The notes under the pieces are model-generated. The model was not told the DNA's origin. It did no database searches and saw only the letters and a program-made list of their open reading frames with translations. Shown here piece by piece: positions 19,695 through 28,826 of a DNA stretch of 64,000 nucleotides. This DNA comes from Pseudomonas sp. CCC3.1 (GTDB taxonomy: Bacteria > Pseudomonadota > Gammaproteobacteria > Pseudomonadales > Pseudomonadaceae). Numbering within the stretch: the stretch's first letter is position 1; each line of letters starts with the position of its first letter. The stretch is taken from NCBI RefSeq assembly GCF_034347405.1, contig NZ_CP133778.1, positions 1,488,001 to 1,552,000 of the forward strand, written 5' to 3'. Position numbers and translations under genes: made by a program.

Positions 19695-21731
19695 TTACAG
19701 TTCCATCGTGGTTGATTCGTGAGAGGGCAAAAGGTTGCTGGCCAAGGGCAGGCGCAAGGTAAAGCAGGTGCCTTGGCCGAGTGTTGAATGCACTTCCATC
19801 TGCCCTTTGTGGTTGTTGGTGATGATGAAGTACGACACCGAGAGGCCGAGCCCTGTGCCCTGGCCGACTTCTTTGGTGGTGAAAAATGGCTCGAAAATGC
19901 GTTTGCGTACGTGTTCCGGCATGCCAACGCCATTGTCTTCAACCTGGATTTCAGCCCAGGGCGGACTGAGCTTGGTGCGCAAAATGATGCGCCCTGGCTC
20001 CCTGTTGGCTGAGCGCTGGTTAATCGCCTGGGCCGCATTTTTCAGCAAGTTGAGCAGCACTTGCTCCAGTTCGTTGGGAATGCCGGGGACCGGGCCCAGT
20101 TGCGGGTCGAACTGGCGAATGATGGCGTGGCCCTTAAAGTCAAAGCCCAGCGCCAGATCAAAGTCATTGTTGGCAATATCCACCGCCTGTTCGATAAGTG
20201 CCGACAAATCGCAGGGGCTCATTTGGCGATTGCTGCGCCGGCTGAAACTGAGCATGTGGGTGACGATTTTTGCGGCGCGGGCGCCGGCTTGTTGTATGCC
20301 GTCGAGCAACTGGGGGATTTCGCGGGCCTGTAAATAGTGGCTGATGGCATCCAGCGTGATACCGATCTGTTCTGCTGTCTCGATGTTTTTCGGCAGTTCG
20401 TTCGACAAGCGTCGGCGAATATTCTGCACGTTGTGCAGGATGGCGCCCAAGGGGTTGTTGATTTCGTGGGCCATGCCGGCAGCCAGTCCACCCACCGAGA
20501 GCATTTTTTCTGACTGCACCATCATGTCTTCCAGTGACAGGCGCTGAGTAATGTCATCGATGCGAATCACCACGCCACGTCCACCGCTGCCCGTCAGGGG
20601 GTAAAAGGTCAGGGCGTAGTGGCGGGCGTCTTCGCCCTGGCCCCAGGTCACGCGCTCGATCTTGACCACCTGATGGTTTTCGATGGTGTCTTTGAGCTGT
20701 GGCAGAAAGGGCTTGAGGGGCTCGAAGGCGAGGTAGATCGGCTGATTCAGGGCCTCGTCCAGTTTTGTCCCTGATAGAGCGCTGGCTTCCTGGTTCCATT
20801 GCGTCACGTAGAGTTGCTCATCCAGGGCGATCAAGGCGGATGGCATGGAGTCGATAATGCTGTTGAGGTAATTCTGAAAGCCGGTCAGTTTTTTCTCGAT
20901 TTTGCCGCGAACCTGCACTTCCAATTCCAGTTTGCGATTGGTGTGACGGGTTTCTTCGGCCAGCGCCTGGGCTTGATCGTAGGCCGCCTGCGCTTCATCT
21001 CTGGCGCGCTTGAGTTCTTGTTCGCGAACTTCGATGCGCGACAGCATGGTGTTGAAGGCTTCGGCCAGGCTGCCGATTTCGTCGTTGTTGCCCGGTGCTG
21101 CGCGCAAGGCGTAGTTTTCTTCGCGGGTTACCTGGCGAGACAACTCTTCAAGGCGGTGGATGGGGTGGGTGACCAGTCGCTTGATTTGCCGTGAAACCAC
21201 TAGCCACAGTAAAACGCTAAACACCAGAATCCCCAGGCTGGCCGTGAAGGTGCCGGTGTAAAACGCCGTGGGCAGTTCGCTGCTGGCCACGAGCAACAAA
21301 TGCCCGAGAGGTTGATCGCCATGGTGCAAGCGTGTGACTTGATGGCTGCGCAGCTCCGTCAGGCTCCAGGCTTCAATCTGGCGATAATGTTCTGGCAGCG
21401 GCAGGTGCTCGCCGTGTTGCAGTTGCGCGATCAGGTTGCCGGAGCTGTCGTAAATGGCAGCGGCCCGTAATGGTGCGTAGCTGCCTATTTCATTGAGCAA
21501 GGCTTCGGCTTTTTCTGGGGAGTCGAGTGCCTGAACAATAAGGTCGGGGTTTGAGGTCAGGCGCCCCAGTGTCTGCAAGGCTTGTGGCGCTGTGCTCTCG
21601 TGGGAGATCCAGTAGGCGGCGCTGATGAACGTTAAGTTGGCCACCAGCAAAACAGTCGCCAATAACATGAGAAGGGCGGCCAGCAACTTTTGGCCGACCG
21701 GAAGGTTTTCTAGGCGCTGGCGCAAGGGCAT
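19695..21731 (-). CDS. Membrane sensor histidine kinase (HAMP-PAS-HisKA-HATPase)
   Basis: A 678-residue two-component kinase. It has TM1 about 15-38, a periplasmic sensor about 39-165, TM2 about 165-182, HAMP about 183-235, a coiled coil, a PAS domain about 285-400, the phospho-acceptor His422 in GMAHEINNPLG, and the ATPase domain with EDNGVGMP and GQGTGLGLSVSY. No response regulator is adjacent, so it is an orphan in this window. The ATG at 21731 is chosen, giving a 46-bp gap to panE; a frame to 21797 would overlap panE and lacks a better ribosome site. From memory its P. aeruginosa counterpart is PA4398. Confidence 0.88.
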   Translation of the reverse strand: MPLRQRLENLPVGQKLLAALLMLLATVLLVANLTFISAAYWISHESTAPQALQTLGRLTSNPDLIVQALDSPEKAEALLNEIGSYAPLRAAAIYDSSGNLIAQLQHGEHLPLPEHYRQIEAWSLTELRSHQVTRLHHGDQPLGHLLLVASSELPTAFYTGTFTASLGILVFSVLLWLVVSRQIKRLVTHPIHRLEELSRQVTREENYALRAAPGNNDEIGSLAEAFNTMLSRIEVREQELKRARDEAQAAYDQAQALAEETRHTNRKLELEVQVRGKIEKKLTGFQNYLNSIIDSMPSALIALDEQLYVTQWNQEASALSGTKLDEALNQPIYLAFEPLKPFLPQLKDTIENHQVVKIERVTWGQGEDARHYALTFYPLTGSGGRGVVIRIDDITQRLSLEDMMVQSEKMLSVGGLAAGMAHEINNPLGAILHNVQNIRRRLSNELPKNIETAEQIGITLDAISHYLQAREIPQLLDGIQQAGARAAKIVTHMLSFSRRSNRQMSPCDLSALIEQAVDIANNDFDLALGFDFKGHAIIRQFDPQLGPVPGIPNELEQVLLNLLKNAAQAINQRSANREPGRIILRTKLSPPWAEIQVEDNGVGMPEHVRKRIFEPFFTTKEVGQGTGLGLSVSYFIITNNHKGQMEVHSTLGQGTCFTLRLPLASNLLPSHESTTMEL

Positions 21732-21743
21732 GGGATGACCGCA

Positions 21744-21776
21744 TAAAGAAGAACGAGCCCGCAGGGTAGCGCGGGC
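21744..21776 (-). terminator. Possible weak terminator/attenuator between panE and the sensor kinase
   Basis: On the minus strand GCCCGC, an 8-base loop and GCGGGC are followed by TCGTTCTTCTTT. The stem is short, so it may only reduce read-through. Confidence 0.3.
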
Positions 21777-21777
21777 C

Positions 21778-22719
21778 TCAGTTGCAGGGCAATCCATGCT
21801 GCTTCAGGTGGTCGGTGAGTCGTTGATGCAATGCCTGTAAATGCGGTACAGCGAACGACTGCTGTCGAGCCGCTTCGCAAGCGTAGCCGAGCAGGTAGCT
21901 GATTTCGGTGCGCCGGCCTTGAGTGACATCTTGATTCATGGAGGAATAGTTGCTGGCCGTGGCGTGGATGACACGATTGACTTCAGCCGTCAAATCGACA
22001 GCCGCTTCGGGCTGATCGCACTGTTCTAGCAGGGCACAGAGTTCGGTACACAAGGTGTTGACCTCATCGCTGTGCGCTTGCAAACCGCCATTTCGGCAAT
22101 TGTGCAGAACAGTCAGCGGATTGATTGCGCAGTTCAGGGCCAGCTTGCGCCACAGGCGGCTGAGGATACTTGCGCTCCACTCGTGGGCAATGCCGCTGCG
22201 CTGCAGTTCTTCGAGCCAGTGCGGCGCCTCGCCTACATGGATGTCGCCCAGCCAGGTGTGGCCACGTCCCGCAAACACCACGCGCCAGTCGCCATCACGA
22301 AATGCACCCTCGGTGCTGGACGCAAAAATGCAGCGCGCGTGTGGCACGCGTGCCGCGACGGCTTGCTGGCTGCCGAGGCCGTTCTGCAACAGGATCACGT
22401 CGGCGTCGGGGCTGAGTCGGTGGGCAATATGCGCGACGGCTTGCTCGGCGTCATAAGCCTTGCAGGTGACCAGCAAGCGCTGAATCGGCTCGTCGGTCTC
22501 GGGCAACTGTGCCGTGACGTTTAAACGTTGTGAGTGTTCGCCTTCAACTAGAGTTAGACCTCGTGCGGCTTCATAGGCGTGTAGGCGCATTGGATTTCGC
22601 AGTATCAGCGTCACGGGCAAACCCGCTCTCGCCAGCCGTGCGGCCCACAGGGTACCCATGCTTCCAGCGCCGAGAATGTGCCAGCGTGTGGAGGTTTGTC
22701 CGCCGTTCGAGTGTGGCAT
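21778..22719 (-). CDS. panE: 2-Dehydropantoate 2-reductase
   Basis: A 313-residue ketopantoate reductase, the NADPH-dependent step of pantothenate/CoA synthesis. The nucleotide-binding Rossmann motif is WHILGAGSMGTLWAARL; other family segments are LLQNGLGSQ, LWRKLALNCAINPLT with the catalytic Lys, and SSMNQDVTQGRRTEISYL. The start is placed at the ATG at 22719 (MPHSNGGQTS); an ATG at 22731 adds four residues. It is divergent from yajQ and upstream of the sensor kinase. Confidence 0.92.
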   Translation of the reverse strand: MPHSNGGQTSTRWHILGAGSMGTLWAARLARAGLPVTLILRNPMRLHAYEAARGLTLVEGEHSQRLNVTAQLPETDEPIQRLLVTCKAYDAEQAVAHIAHRLSPDADVILLQNGLGSQQAVAARVPHARCIFASSTEGAFRDGDWRVVFAGRGHTWLGDIHVGEAPHWLEELQRSGIAHEWSASILSRLWRKLALNCAINPLTVLHNCRNGGLQAHSDEVNTLCTELCALLEQCDQPEAAVDLTAEVNRVIHATASNYSSMNQDVTQGRRTEISYLLGYACEAARQQSFAVPHLQALHQRLTDHLKQHGLPCN

Positions 22720-22835
22720 GTGTGCTCGCAAGTGAATGAAGTCGAAGAATCGCTATAATGCCCGCGCATTTTAACTGTCAGGCCAGGCGCGCTCCATCTG
22801 TGTTGTGCGCGCCCTTTATCAAGTGGAGAAATTAC

Positions 22836-23321
22836 ATGCCGTCGTTCGACGTGGTATCCGAACTGGACAAGCACGAAGTCACCAACGCAGTCGAGAACGC
22901 CGTCAAGGAGTTGGATCGCCGTTATGACCTCAAGGGCAAAGGCAGTTTTGAGTTCAAAGAAAAAGACCTCACGGTGAATATGACCGCAGAAGCGGATTTT
23001 CAGCTCGAAGCCATGATTGAGATCCTCAAGCTGGCGCTGGTCAAGCGCAAGATCGACGCGCAGTGCCTTGAAATCAAGGATGCCTACGCGTCGGGCAAGT
23101 TGATGAAGCAGGAAGTCGTGCTCAAGGAAGGCATTGATAAAGAGCTGGCGAAGAAAATCGTTGCTCACGTCAAGGACGCCAAACTTAAGGTTCAAGCTGC
23201 CATTCAGGGTGAGCAGGTTCGCATCACTGGCAAGAAGCGTGATGACCTGCAAGAAGCAATTGCGGCCTTGCGCGCCAAGAGTTTTGATTTGCCGCTGCAG
23301 TTCAATAACTTCCGCGACTGA
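22836..23321 (+). CDS. yajQ: YajQ family nucleotide-binding protein
   Basis: A 161-residue UPF0234 protein with two ferredoxin-like domains. It begins MPSFDVVSELDKHEVTNAV and ends PLQFNNFRD, both strongly conserved in the family. Homologues bind c-di-GMP (shown in Xanthomonas) and act with transcription factors; E. coli YajQ was reported to bind tRNA and nucleotides. The ATG at 22836 has GTGGAG upstream; the longer frame from 22758 includes the TATAAT promoter-like hexamer at 22754, so it is not coding. Confidence 0.95.
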   Translation: MPSFDVVSELDKHEVTNAVENAVKELDRRYDLKGKGSFEFKEKDLTVNMTAEADFQLEAMIEILKLALVKRKIDAQCLEIKDAYASGKLMKQEVVLKEGIDKELAKKIVAHVKDAKLKVQAAIQGEQVRITGKKRDDLQEAIAALRAKSFDLPLQFNNFRD

Positions 23322-23448
23322 TTACCGCCCAGGGAACCTGTGGCGATCATCGACGTCCGATTTTTCTGGGCATTGCGTAAACGATTGAGCTGCTACGCTT
23401 GTTTTATCGTTTTTACAGAATAAATGACGTTGTCGTCAGGAGAAATAA

Positions 23449-24291
23449 ATGGACTTGAACGCTGAAGTTGATCACTTGATCAAGGCCTCGCAGGCTTGGA
23501 TTCCAATGATCATGGAATACGGCAGCCGTGTGCTGCTTGCGCTTGTGACGCTGGCCATCGGCTGGTGGTTGATTAACCGGTTGACGGTGAAGCTGGGCCA
23601 ATTGCTGGCATTGAGAAAGGCAGACCTGGCGCTGCAAGGTTTTATCAGCAGCCTGGTCAATATCATTCTCAAGGTGCTGCTGGTTGTCAGTGTCGCTTCA
23701 ATGATCGGGATCCAGACCACTTCATTCGTGGCAGCCATCGGTGCGGCGGGTCTGGCAATCGGTCTGGCGTTGCAGGGCAGCCTTGCCAACTTCGCGGGTG
23801 GCGTACTGATTCTGCTTTTCCGCCCGTTCAAGATCGGTGACTGGATCGAAGCGCAAAGCGTGAGCGGGACTGTCGACAGCATTCAGATCTTCCACACAGT
23901 GCTTCGTACCAGCGACAACAAAACCGTTATCGTGCCTAACGGCAATCTGTCCAACGGCATCATCACCAACTACAACCGTCAACCGACGCGCAAGGTGGTG
24001 TTTGATGTCGGTGTGGATTACGAAGCGGATTTGCAAAAGGTGCGTGAGGTTTTGCTGGCGCTGGCCGATGATCCGCGCGTCTTGAAAGAGCCTGCCCCGG
24101 TCGTTGTCGTGACTACGCTGGGCGACAGCGCAATTACCATGTCGCTGCGTGTTTGGGTGAACACTCCAGACTACTGGGATGTCTTGTTCATGTTTAACGA
24201 GCATGCCCGTGACCGTTTAAAAGCAGAAGGTGTTGATATTCCTTTTCCGCAACGAGTGATTCGTGTTGTTCAGGAAGTGTCTGCGCAGTAA
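23449..24291 (+). CDS. mscS: Small-conductance mechanosensitive channel
   Basis: A 280-residue MscS channel that opens under membrane tension to release solutes during osmotic downshock. It has three TM segments: about 25-45, 65-85 and the pore-lining 92-125, with the Gly/Ala-rich sequence AIGAAGLAIGLALQGSLANF (the pore helix). The beta domain follows with FRPFKIGDWIEA and the cytoplasmic vestibule domain contains VPNGNLSNGIITNY. The length is close to E. coli MscS (286). A CAGGAG site precedes the ATG. A terminator follows. Confidence 0.96.
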   Translation: MDLNAEVDHLIKASQAWIPMIMEYGSRVLLALVTLAIGWWLINRLTVKLGQLLALRKADLALQGFISSLVNIILKVLLVVSVASMIGIQTTSFVAAIGAAGLAIGLALQGSLANFAGGVLILLFRPFKIGDWIEAQSVSGTVDSIQIFHTVLRTSDNKTVIVPNGNLSNGIITNYNRQPTRKVVFDVGVDYEADLQKVREVLLALADDPRVLKEPAPVVVVTTLGDSAITMSLRVWVNTPDYWDVLFMFNEHARDRLKAEGVDIPFPQRVIRVVQEVSAQ

Positions 24292-24332
24292 GTGTTAATT
24301 CGATAGCCTGCTATTAAAGAGGCATAAACATA

Positions 24333-24367
24333 CAATTAAAGGGGCTTAGGCCTCTTTAATTGTTTTT
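24333..24367 (+). terminator. mscS terminator
   Basis: Arms CAATTAAAGGGGC and GCCTCTTTAATTG with a TTAG loop form a 13-bp stem with one G-U pair, followed by TTTTT. Confidence 0.85.
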
Positions 24368-24482
24368 GTGCTTTGAGTCGGGTTGGTAGTGATGAATCGT
24401 AGCGTTGCGTGAGGCAAGTGATAATTACTTGCATTGGTGTTTGTTAGTTAGCTTGCTATACATAAGGCTTTATTGTGGGCAA

Positions 24483-24516
24483 TAAAAAACCACGCACCTG
24501 TAGCAGGTGCGTGGTT
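24483..24516 (-). terminator. oprD terminator
   Basis: A perfect 13-bp stem AACCACGCACCTG/CAGGTGCGTGGTT with TAG loop; the A-run at 24484-24489 is a T-run on the minus strand. Confidence 0.9.
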
Positions 24517-24558
24517 CTTACTAAACAACGTGTTTGTAAAGCTGCCCTAAGGCTGCAA

Positions 24559-25839
24559 TTACAAGATGTTCAGTGGGTATTCAACGATGATACGAACGTC
24601 GTTGTTATCTGTGTTGCCGCTGGCTACGTTGTAGTTGCCGTTGTTGCGGTACACAGCGCTACGCAGGCGGAAGGACAGGTCTTTGGCCGGGCCTTCTTGC
24701 ATGACGTATTTGCTCTCGAAGTTGAACTCGTGTTCTTTACCTTCGCCAGTGTCGGTGCTGATGTTGTCACCCGTAACGTAACGAGCCATGAAGCTCAGGC
24801 CTGGTACGCCATAGGTTGCCATGTTCAGGTCGTAGCGAGCCTGCCACGAACGCTCGTCTTTGCCGTTAAAGTCGGAGTATTGCACGGAGTTGGCGAGGAA
24901 AATGGTGCCGCCGCCGTCTACGCCGTAGTAGTAACCGCTGTCACCGGTGGAGCGCTGGTGAGCCAGGGTGAATTTGTGAGCGCCGATGCTGTAGGCAGCT
25001 GCCAAGCTCCAGATTTTGTTGTCAACGTTGCCAGCCAGTTCCTGGCCTTGGCTCGAGGTTCTGTAGCCGTTGAAATCGAAGTTCAGGGCTTGCGAGTCAT
25101 TGATAGGGAACGTGTAGTTCAGGTTGATGTACTGCTTCTTGAAGTAGTCATCAACGTCCGAAGCTGCCACGCCGCCGACGAAATTGTCGGTGAACTGGTA
25201 GGTTGCACCTGCGATGTCAGCAGACGGCAAGTGCAGGCTGTCATGGTACATGCCAGTCTGCGAGCTGTTCGCTGTGAAGCGACCAGCGCTCAGCTCCAGG
25301 CCTTTGATTTCGTGGGAGGTGATCAAAGTACCGGTAGCCACTTCAGGCAGCAAACGGCTGTCATCGGTAGAGAAAACCGGGCTGGCAACAAACTGGTTGC
25401 CGTACTTCAGAACGGTGTCCGACAAGCGGAACTTAACCGCGCCGCCCGCTTTTGATTGAGTGTCTTCCGGAGAACCGTCGCTCTTGGTAGCGAACAGACC
25501 GTTACCTTGACGGCCAGCGCCGCCGTCCAGACGCACAGTACCCATGGCGAATGCATCAACACCAACGCCGATAGTGCCTTGGGTGAAGCCAGAGCTGTAG
25601 TTCAAGAGCTCGCTCAGGCCCCAATCTTCACGGTAACCGCTTTTGAAGCCACCACCTGGCTTGGCAATGTTGCCAGCGCCGTTTTTGAAGTCGCGGTTCA
25701 TATACAGCATGCGGGTTTTGGAAGTCAGCGTGCTGTCTTCAATGAAACCTTTGGAATCGTCCTGGGACGAAGCCATTGCGAACTGAGTAGTACCGGCTGA
25801 AACAGCCAGGGCGATCATGCTCCACTTCATCACGCGCAT
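24559..25839 (-). CDS. oprD: OprD-family outer-membrane porin
   Basis: A 426-residue 18-strand channel of the OccD/OprD type, which takes up basic amino acids and related small molecules. The signal peptide is MRVMKWSMIALAVSAG to FAMA, cut before SSQDD. Typical family segments are SGFTQGTIGVGVDAFAMG, SRLLPEVATGT, FLANSVQYSDFNG and the final strand ending IVEYPLNIL. The start has GGAGC upstream. OprD identity rests on similarity plus synteny: HIT, slyX and a cold-shock gene follow, as around PA0958 in P. aeruginosa. Transport specificity is inferred; the OprD family is large. Confidence 0.87.
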   Translation of the reverse strand: MRVMKWSMIALAVSAGTTQFAMASSQDDSKGFIEDSTLTSKTRMLYMNRDFKNGAGNIAKPGGGFKSGYREDWGLSELLNYSSGFTQGTIGVGVDAFAMGTVRLDGGAGRQGNGLFATKSDGSPEDTQSKAGGAVKFRLSDTVLKYGNQFVASPVFSTDDSRLLPEVATGTLITSHEIKGLELSAGRFTANSSQTGMYHDSLHLPSADIAGATYQFTDNFVGGVAASDVDDYFKKQYINLNYTFPINDSQALNFDFNGYRTSSQGQELAGNVDNKIWSLAAAYSIGAHKFTLAHQRSTGDSGYYYGVDGGGTIFLANSVQYSDFNGKDERSWQARYDLNMATYGVPGLSFMARYVTGDNISTDTGEGKEHEFNFESKYVMQEGPAKDLSFRLRSAVYRNNGNYNVASGNTDNNDVRIIVEYPLNIL

Positions 25840-26643
25840 CGTGATTTGCTCCTTTGGTTTTAGGAAGAGTACTGCCGTCCCACCTGAATTATTATCTGGG
25901 CGGCTCTTTCTTTTTGTGTCGGCGCAAACTTATATCACGCCGGCAATATTGGCGATACTTGCTCTCATAAGCTTTCAGCTTCTTTACAGCTATGTCGCAA
26001 AATGCACTCTACATGTCGCAAAGACGTAGCTGTGTGCGGTATTTCGCATGTTTTCCCTATTGTTTCAATAACTGCCGCCGCAAAAAACGGCTGCACTACG
26101 TATTGAAAACGCCCATTTCCTATAGCTCAGCTATTGTTATCTATCGTAAGGCCGCTGCACCCCCGCGACGCCCTTGACGACTCTGTCAGTACGTAATGCA
26201 ACAAGCATGCTCAAACTGTAGTCGCAGCTAAAATAAAATTTATATGGCCGCTTTTGGGCCGAAACCCCTTGTGCTGCGCGGGTAGAACGGTAGTTGATGT
26301 GCGCGGGCTGTCGAGTTTTTTGCTGGGAGGAGCAGCGCTTACGGAAAAAAGACGCACAAAGCGTTACCGGTTCCCACTGGCTGGGGTAGCAGGTGACGTT
26401 TCGGTGCACTAAAACCATTCGTCCTGTGCTGTTTTGGTGCGTCGGTGTCCACGGGCAACGGGTTGGGTGTTTAGCAGGTGCAACGCGAATGCAGGTAGCT
26501 GCATTCCAGCGAGGGAACTGTGGTTGCTGACGTGATGTGAGCATCAATCAAGGGTATCCTGCGTCCATGCTGCTCAATACCTGATGGTTCTGATCAGGCA
26601 GCTGTACTGAGCTGAAAATTTCCGTTTAACAGGAGAGCACCCA
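25840..26643. other. 804-bp oprD/HIT intergenic region
   Basis: No convincing gene is seen; frames here lack ribosome sites and family resemblance. The part next to oprD (25850-26110) is AT-rich and holds a pair of direct repeats at 25992 and 26013, so it is probably a long regulated promoter. Nothing is recognised in 26170-26600. Confidence 0.5.
25992..26022. promoter_or_regulatory. Direct repeat ATGTCGCAAA x2, 21-bp period, upstream of oprD
   Basis: ATGTCGCAAA occurs at 25992-26001 and again at 26013-26022. A 21-bp period is two helical turns, so both copies face the same side of the DNA, as expected for an AraC-type or similar activator. The site lies about 155-185 bp upstream of the oprD start. 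Confidence 0.4.
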
Positions 26644-27075
26644 GTGTTCGTTTTGGATACACGCCTTCAAGAGGATACCTGGCTAATAGGGGATTTCCCC
26701 TTGTGCCGTTTACTGCTTTCCAATGACTCGAATTATCCCTGGTTTGTCCTGGTTCCTAGATGTGAGGGTATCAGCGAGCTGTTTCAGTTGAGTGACGAAG
26801 AGCAACAGTTGATGTGGCGTGAAACCACGGAGTTGGCTCAGGTGCTGAAAGCGCTTTTTGGTGCAGACAAAATGAACGTTGCCACGTTGGGTAATGTGGT
26901 CAGTCAGTTGCACATGCATGTGATTGTTCGTTATCAGGCTGATGTCGCATGGCCCGGCCCGGTCTGGGGCAAGCACCCTGCCAAGCCTTACAGTCAGGCT
27001 GAGGTGCACGTTATTCGGGACAAGCTTAAATCTGTTCTGGGTGCTGGGTTCACTTTTGGGGAGGGCGAGCTGTGA
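26644..27075 (+). CDS. HIT domain protein
   Basis: A 143-residue histidine-triad family protein, a class of nucleotidyl hydrolases and transferases. The active-site region reads NVVSQLHMHVIVRY: two of the three triad histidines are present and the first position is Gln, as I recall for the Pseudomonas orthologue. The N-terminal DFPLCRLLLSNDSNYPWFVL is the usual first strand pair. The start is a GTG at 26644 after AGGAGA. The stop overlaps slyX by 4 bp, so the two are translated from one mRNA. The substrate is unknown. Confidence 0.85.
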   Translation: MFVLDTRLQEDTWLIGDFPLCRLLLSNDSNYPWFVLVPRCEGISELFQLSDEEQQLMWRETTELAQVLKALFGADKMNVATLGNVVSQLHMHVIVRYQADVAWPGPVWGKHPAKPYSQAEVHVIRDKLKSVLGAGFTFGEGEL

Positions 27076-27278
27076 CGCTCGAAGCGCGGGTAATGGATCT
27101 GGAGAGCCGTTTGGCTTTTCAGGATGACACCATTCAGGCACTGAATGATGTGCTGGTCTCACAGCAGAACGCAGTGGACCGACTGCAATTGCAGATGGCG
27201 GCCTTGCTCAAGCGCCAGGATGAAATGGGCGGCCAGTTTGAGTCATTTGAAGAGCAAACTCCACCGCCGCACTACTGA
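27072..27278 (+). CDS. slyX: SlyX family protein
   Basis: A 68-residue SlyX homologue, predicted as a single coiled coil: MTLEARVMDLESRLAFQDD, QALNDVLVSQQNAVDRL, then a Pro-rich end TPPPHY typical of the family. The role of SlyX is unknown, despite its name from association with slyD. GTG start, overlapping the HIT stop (GTGA). It is closed by a terminator. Confidence 0.9.
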   Translation: MTLEARVMDLESRLAFQDDTIQALNDVLVSQQNAVDRLQLQMAALLKRQDEMGGQFESFEEQTPPPHY

Positions 27279-27296
27279 ATCTTTTTGGCAGGCCAT

Positions 27297-27338
27297 AAAA
27301 AAACCGCGATGCAGTCAGGCTGCTCGCGGTTTTTTTTC
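27297..27338. terminator. Bidirectional terminator between slyX and cold-shock gene
   Basis: AAAAAAACCGCGA on the left and TCGCGGTTTTTTTT on the right form a stem flanked by A and T runs, so both convergent transcripts can end here. Confidence 0.9.
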
Positions 27339-27347
27339 AGGCTGAAA

Positions 27348-27953
27348 TTAGCGGCGCGGGAGCGCTGCGATCACATCTTCAGCTTGAAGGCCTTTGTCGC
27401 GGTTCATCACCGAGAACTCAACACGTTGCCCTTCCACCAGCACGCGGTGGCCTTCGCCACGGATGGCGCGAAAATGGACAAAAATATCATCGCCGGAATC
27501 TCGGGAGATAAAGCCGAACCCCTTGGAGGTGTTAAACCACTTTACGGTGCCTGTATCGCGGTTGGTCATGTCGTAGCTTTGTGAAGCCGACGAAGAAGGT
27601 GATGATTTGTAGAAGCTGACAACCAGATGCAGCAATACGGCAATGACAGCAGGCACCAGGCTGATCAGGATCGCTGGTTGGTCGCCGATTGGCAGCAGCA
27701 AGCCAAACAGAGTGAGCGTTTGTAGAACAACAGAAAGCACCAGCAGGGCGCTTACCAGGTTTTGCAGTTGATGACGTGGACCTTTATTCCAGAATGGAAT
27801 GACAGGAGCCAGTGTCAGGTTGAGCAGGCCAAGAAAAGCCAGGTAAAGAGCATCAGCGTGAAGCAGGTAAGGTACAGCGTCAGATTGCAGGCTGGGAATG
27901 AAGGACAGCAGCAAAGCAGCTGCGCCCGTTAGTAGGTGAACGATTTTCAACAT
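27348..27953 (-). CDS. Membrane protein with C-terminal cold-shock domain
   Basis: A 201-residue fusion. Residues 1-115 contain about four hydrophobic segments (for example LLTGAAALLLSFIPS and ILISLVPAVIAVLLHLVV). A Ser-rich linker (SSPSSSASQSY) leads to a CspA-type domain from residue 132: TGTVKWFNTSKGFGFI with RNP1-like KGFGFI and RNP2-like DIFVHF, ending VIAALPRR. It probably holds an RNA-binding cold-shock domain at the inner membrane on the cytoplasmic side. A cold-shock gene is at the same place in P. aeruginosa. The function is unknown. Confidence 0.85.
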   Translation of the reverse strand: MLKIVHLLTGAAALLLSFIPSLQSDAVPYLLHADALYLAFLGLLNLTLAPVIPFWNKGPRHQLQNLVSALLVLSVVLQTLTLFGLLLPIGDQPAILISLVPAVIAVLLHLVVSFYKSSPSSSASQSYDMTNRDTGTVKWFNTSKGFGFISRDSGDDIFVHFRAIRGEGHRVLVEGQRVEFSVMNRDKGLQAEDVIAALPRR

Positions 27954-28826
27954 TTCAATTAACTCACGTTAAGACGGATCGCAAGGAAGAGCTGATTGCG
28001 CACGGTTCGCTTCTGAAAAAATGGAGGCGCTGGACACGTGCGAGGTATCAGCCTATGCACCGTCGCCAGAGGCTTGGCGAAGGCGGCACGCTGCCTATTT
28101 AACAGCAAAGCATGGGCCTTCTCAAATTAAGTGCTTTGAGGTACCTGTTGCTGTGATTGCCAGAGGCGGTCCAAATAATGCGTGTTTTTTATGAAATCCT
28201 TGTCCTAGAGCCTTGTAGGCTGTTTCTCAAGGCTGAGAAGCGTGCAGTTGATGACGCTTGTTATCGTGCTCTGAGTGCAATCTTGACCGTTGGTCGTATT
28301 TTATTGTTTGGCGCGCAACGCTGTTCGAATGACTGGGTGTATGGCTGAGTGATGCATGTATTGGTTTATTTTTTTGTTTGCTTGATTCGATTTTTAATTA
28401 TGTAAATGTGGCGTGGCTTTGCTGTGGTTTTTTAAGGCTGTAAAAACAATGTGTCAATTTTCAGCGTTATATAAAAACTTTAAATGTGTCTTTCTCGTTG
28501 AAGGAAGAGGGGGGTGTCGGCGTGCCTTTATGTTGGCGGTGTTATGTCGTATTGGTCTGTGAGATGTTTCTTCGTGGCTTGATCGGTATTTTTTTTGCGC
28601 TCGGCGAGGTTTTCATTTTCAGGCGGTCGAGGCGCTGAGAGGCCGTGGCTTCTGGGCTTTGTACCGGGGGGTAAGTGCCCATATTCAGCTCTCGTACCGA
28701 GAGCACTCCTACAGCGTTGCGGGTGAAGTCTGCTGGATTAGAAGTTTTACATAATGTTTTATGGGGCGTGTTTTTTGGAAAAAGTATTAATTGATCTTAA
28801 TGGCTCTGTAATAAGGGATTTTGAAT
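27954..28826. other. 873-bp intergenic region, partly AT-rich
   Basis: No convincing gene. 28340-28480 and 28570-28620 are AT-rich relative to the flanks. A perfect GCTCTCG/CGAGAGC hairpin with TAC loop lies at 28688-28704, followed by CTCCTACAG, reminiscent of a REP arm. A 63-codon frame at 28157 has no ribosome site or recognisable features and is not called. Confidence 0.45.

Noticed and set aside
28157..28348. 63-codon plus-strand frame
   Set aside because: No ribosome site, no recognisable motif, in a low-information AT-rich gap.
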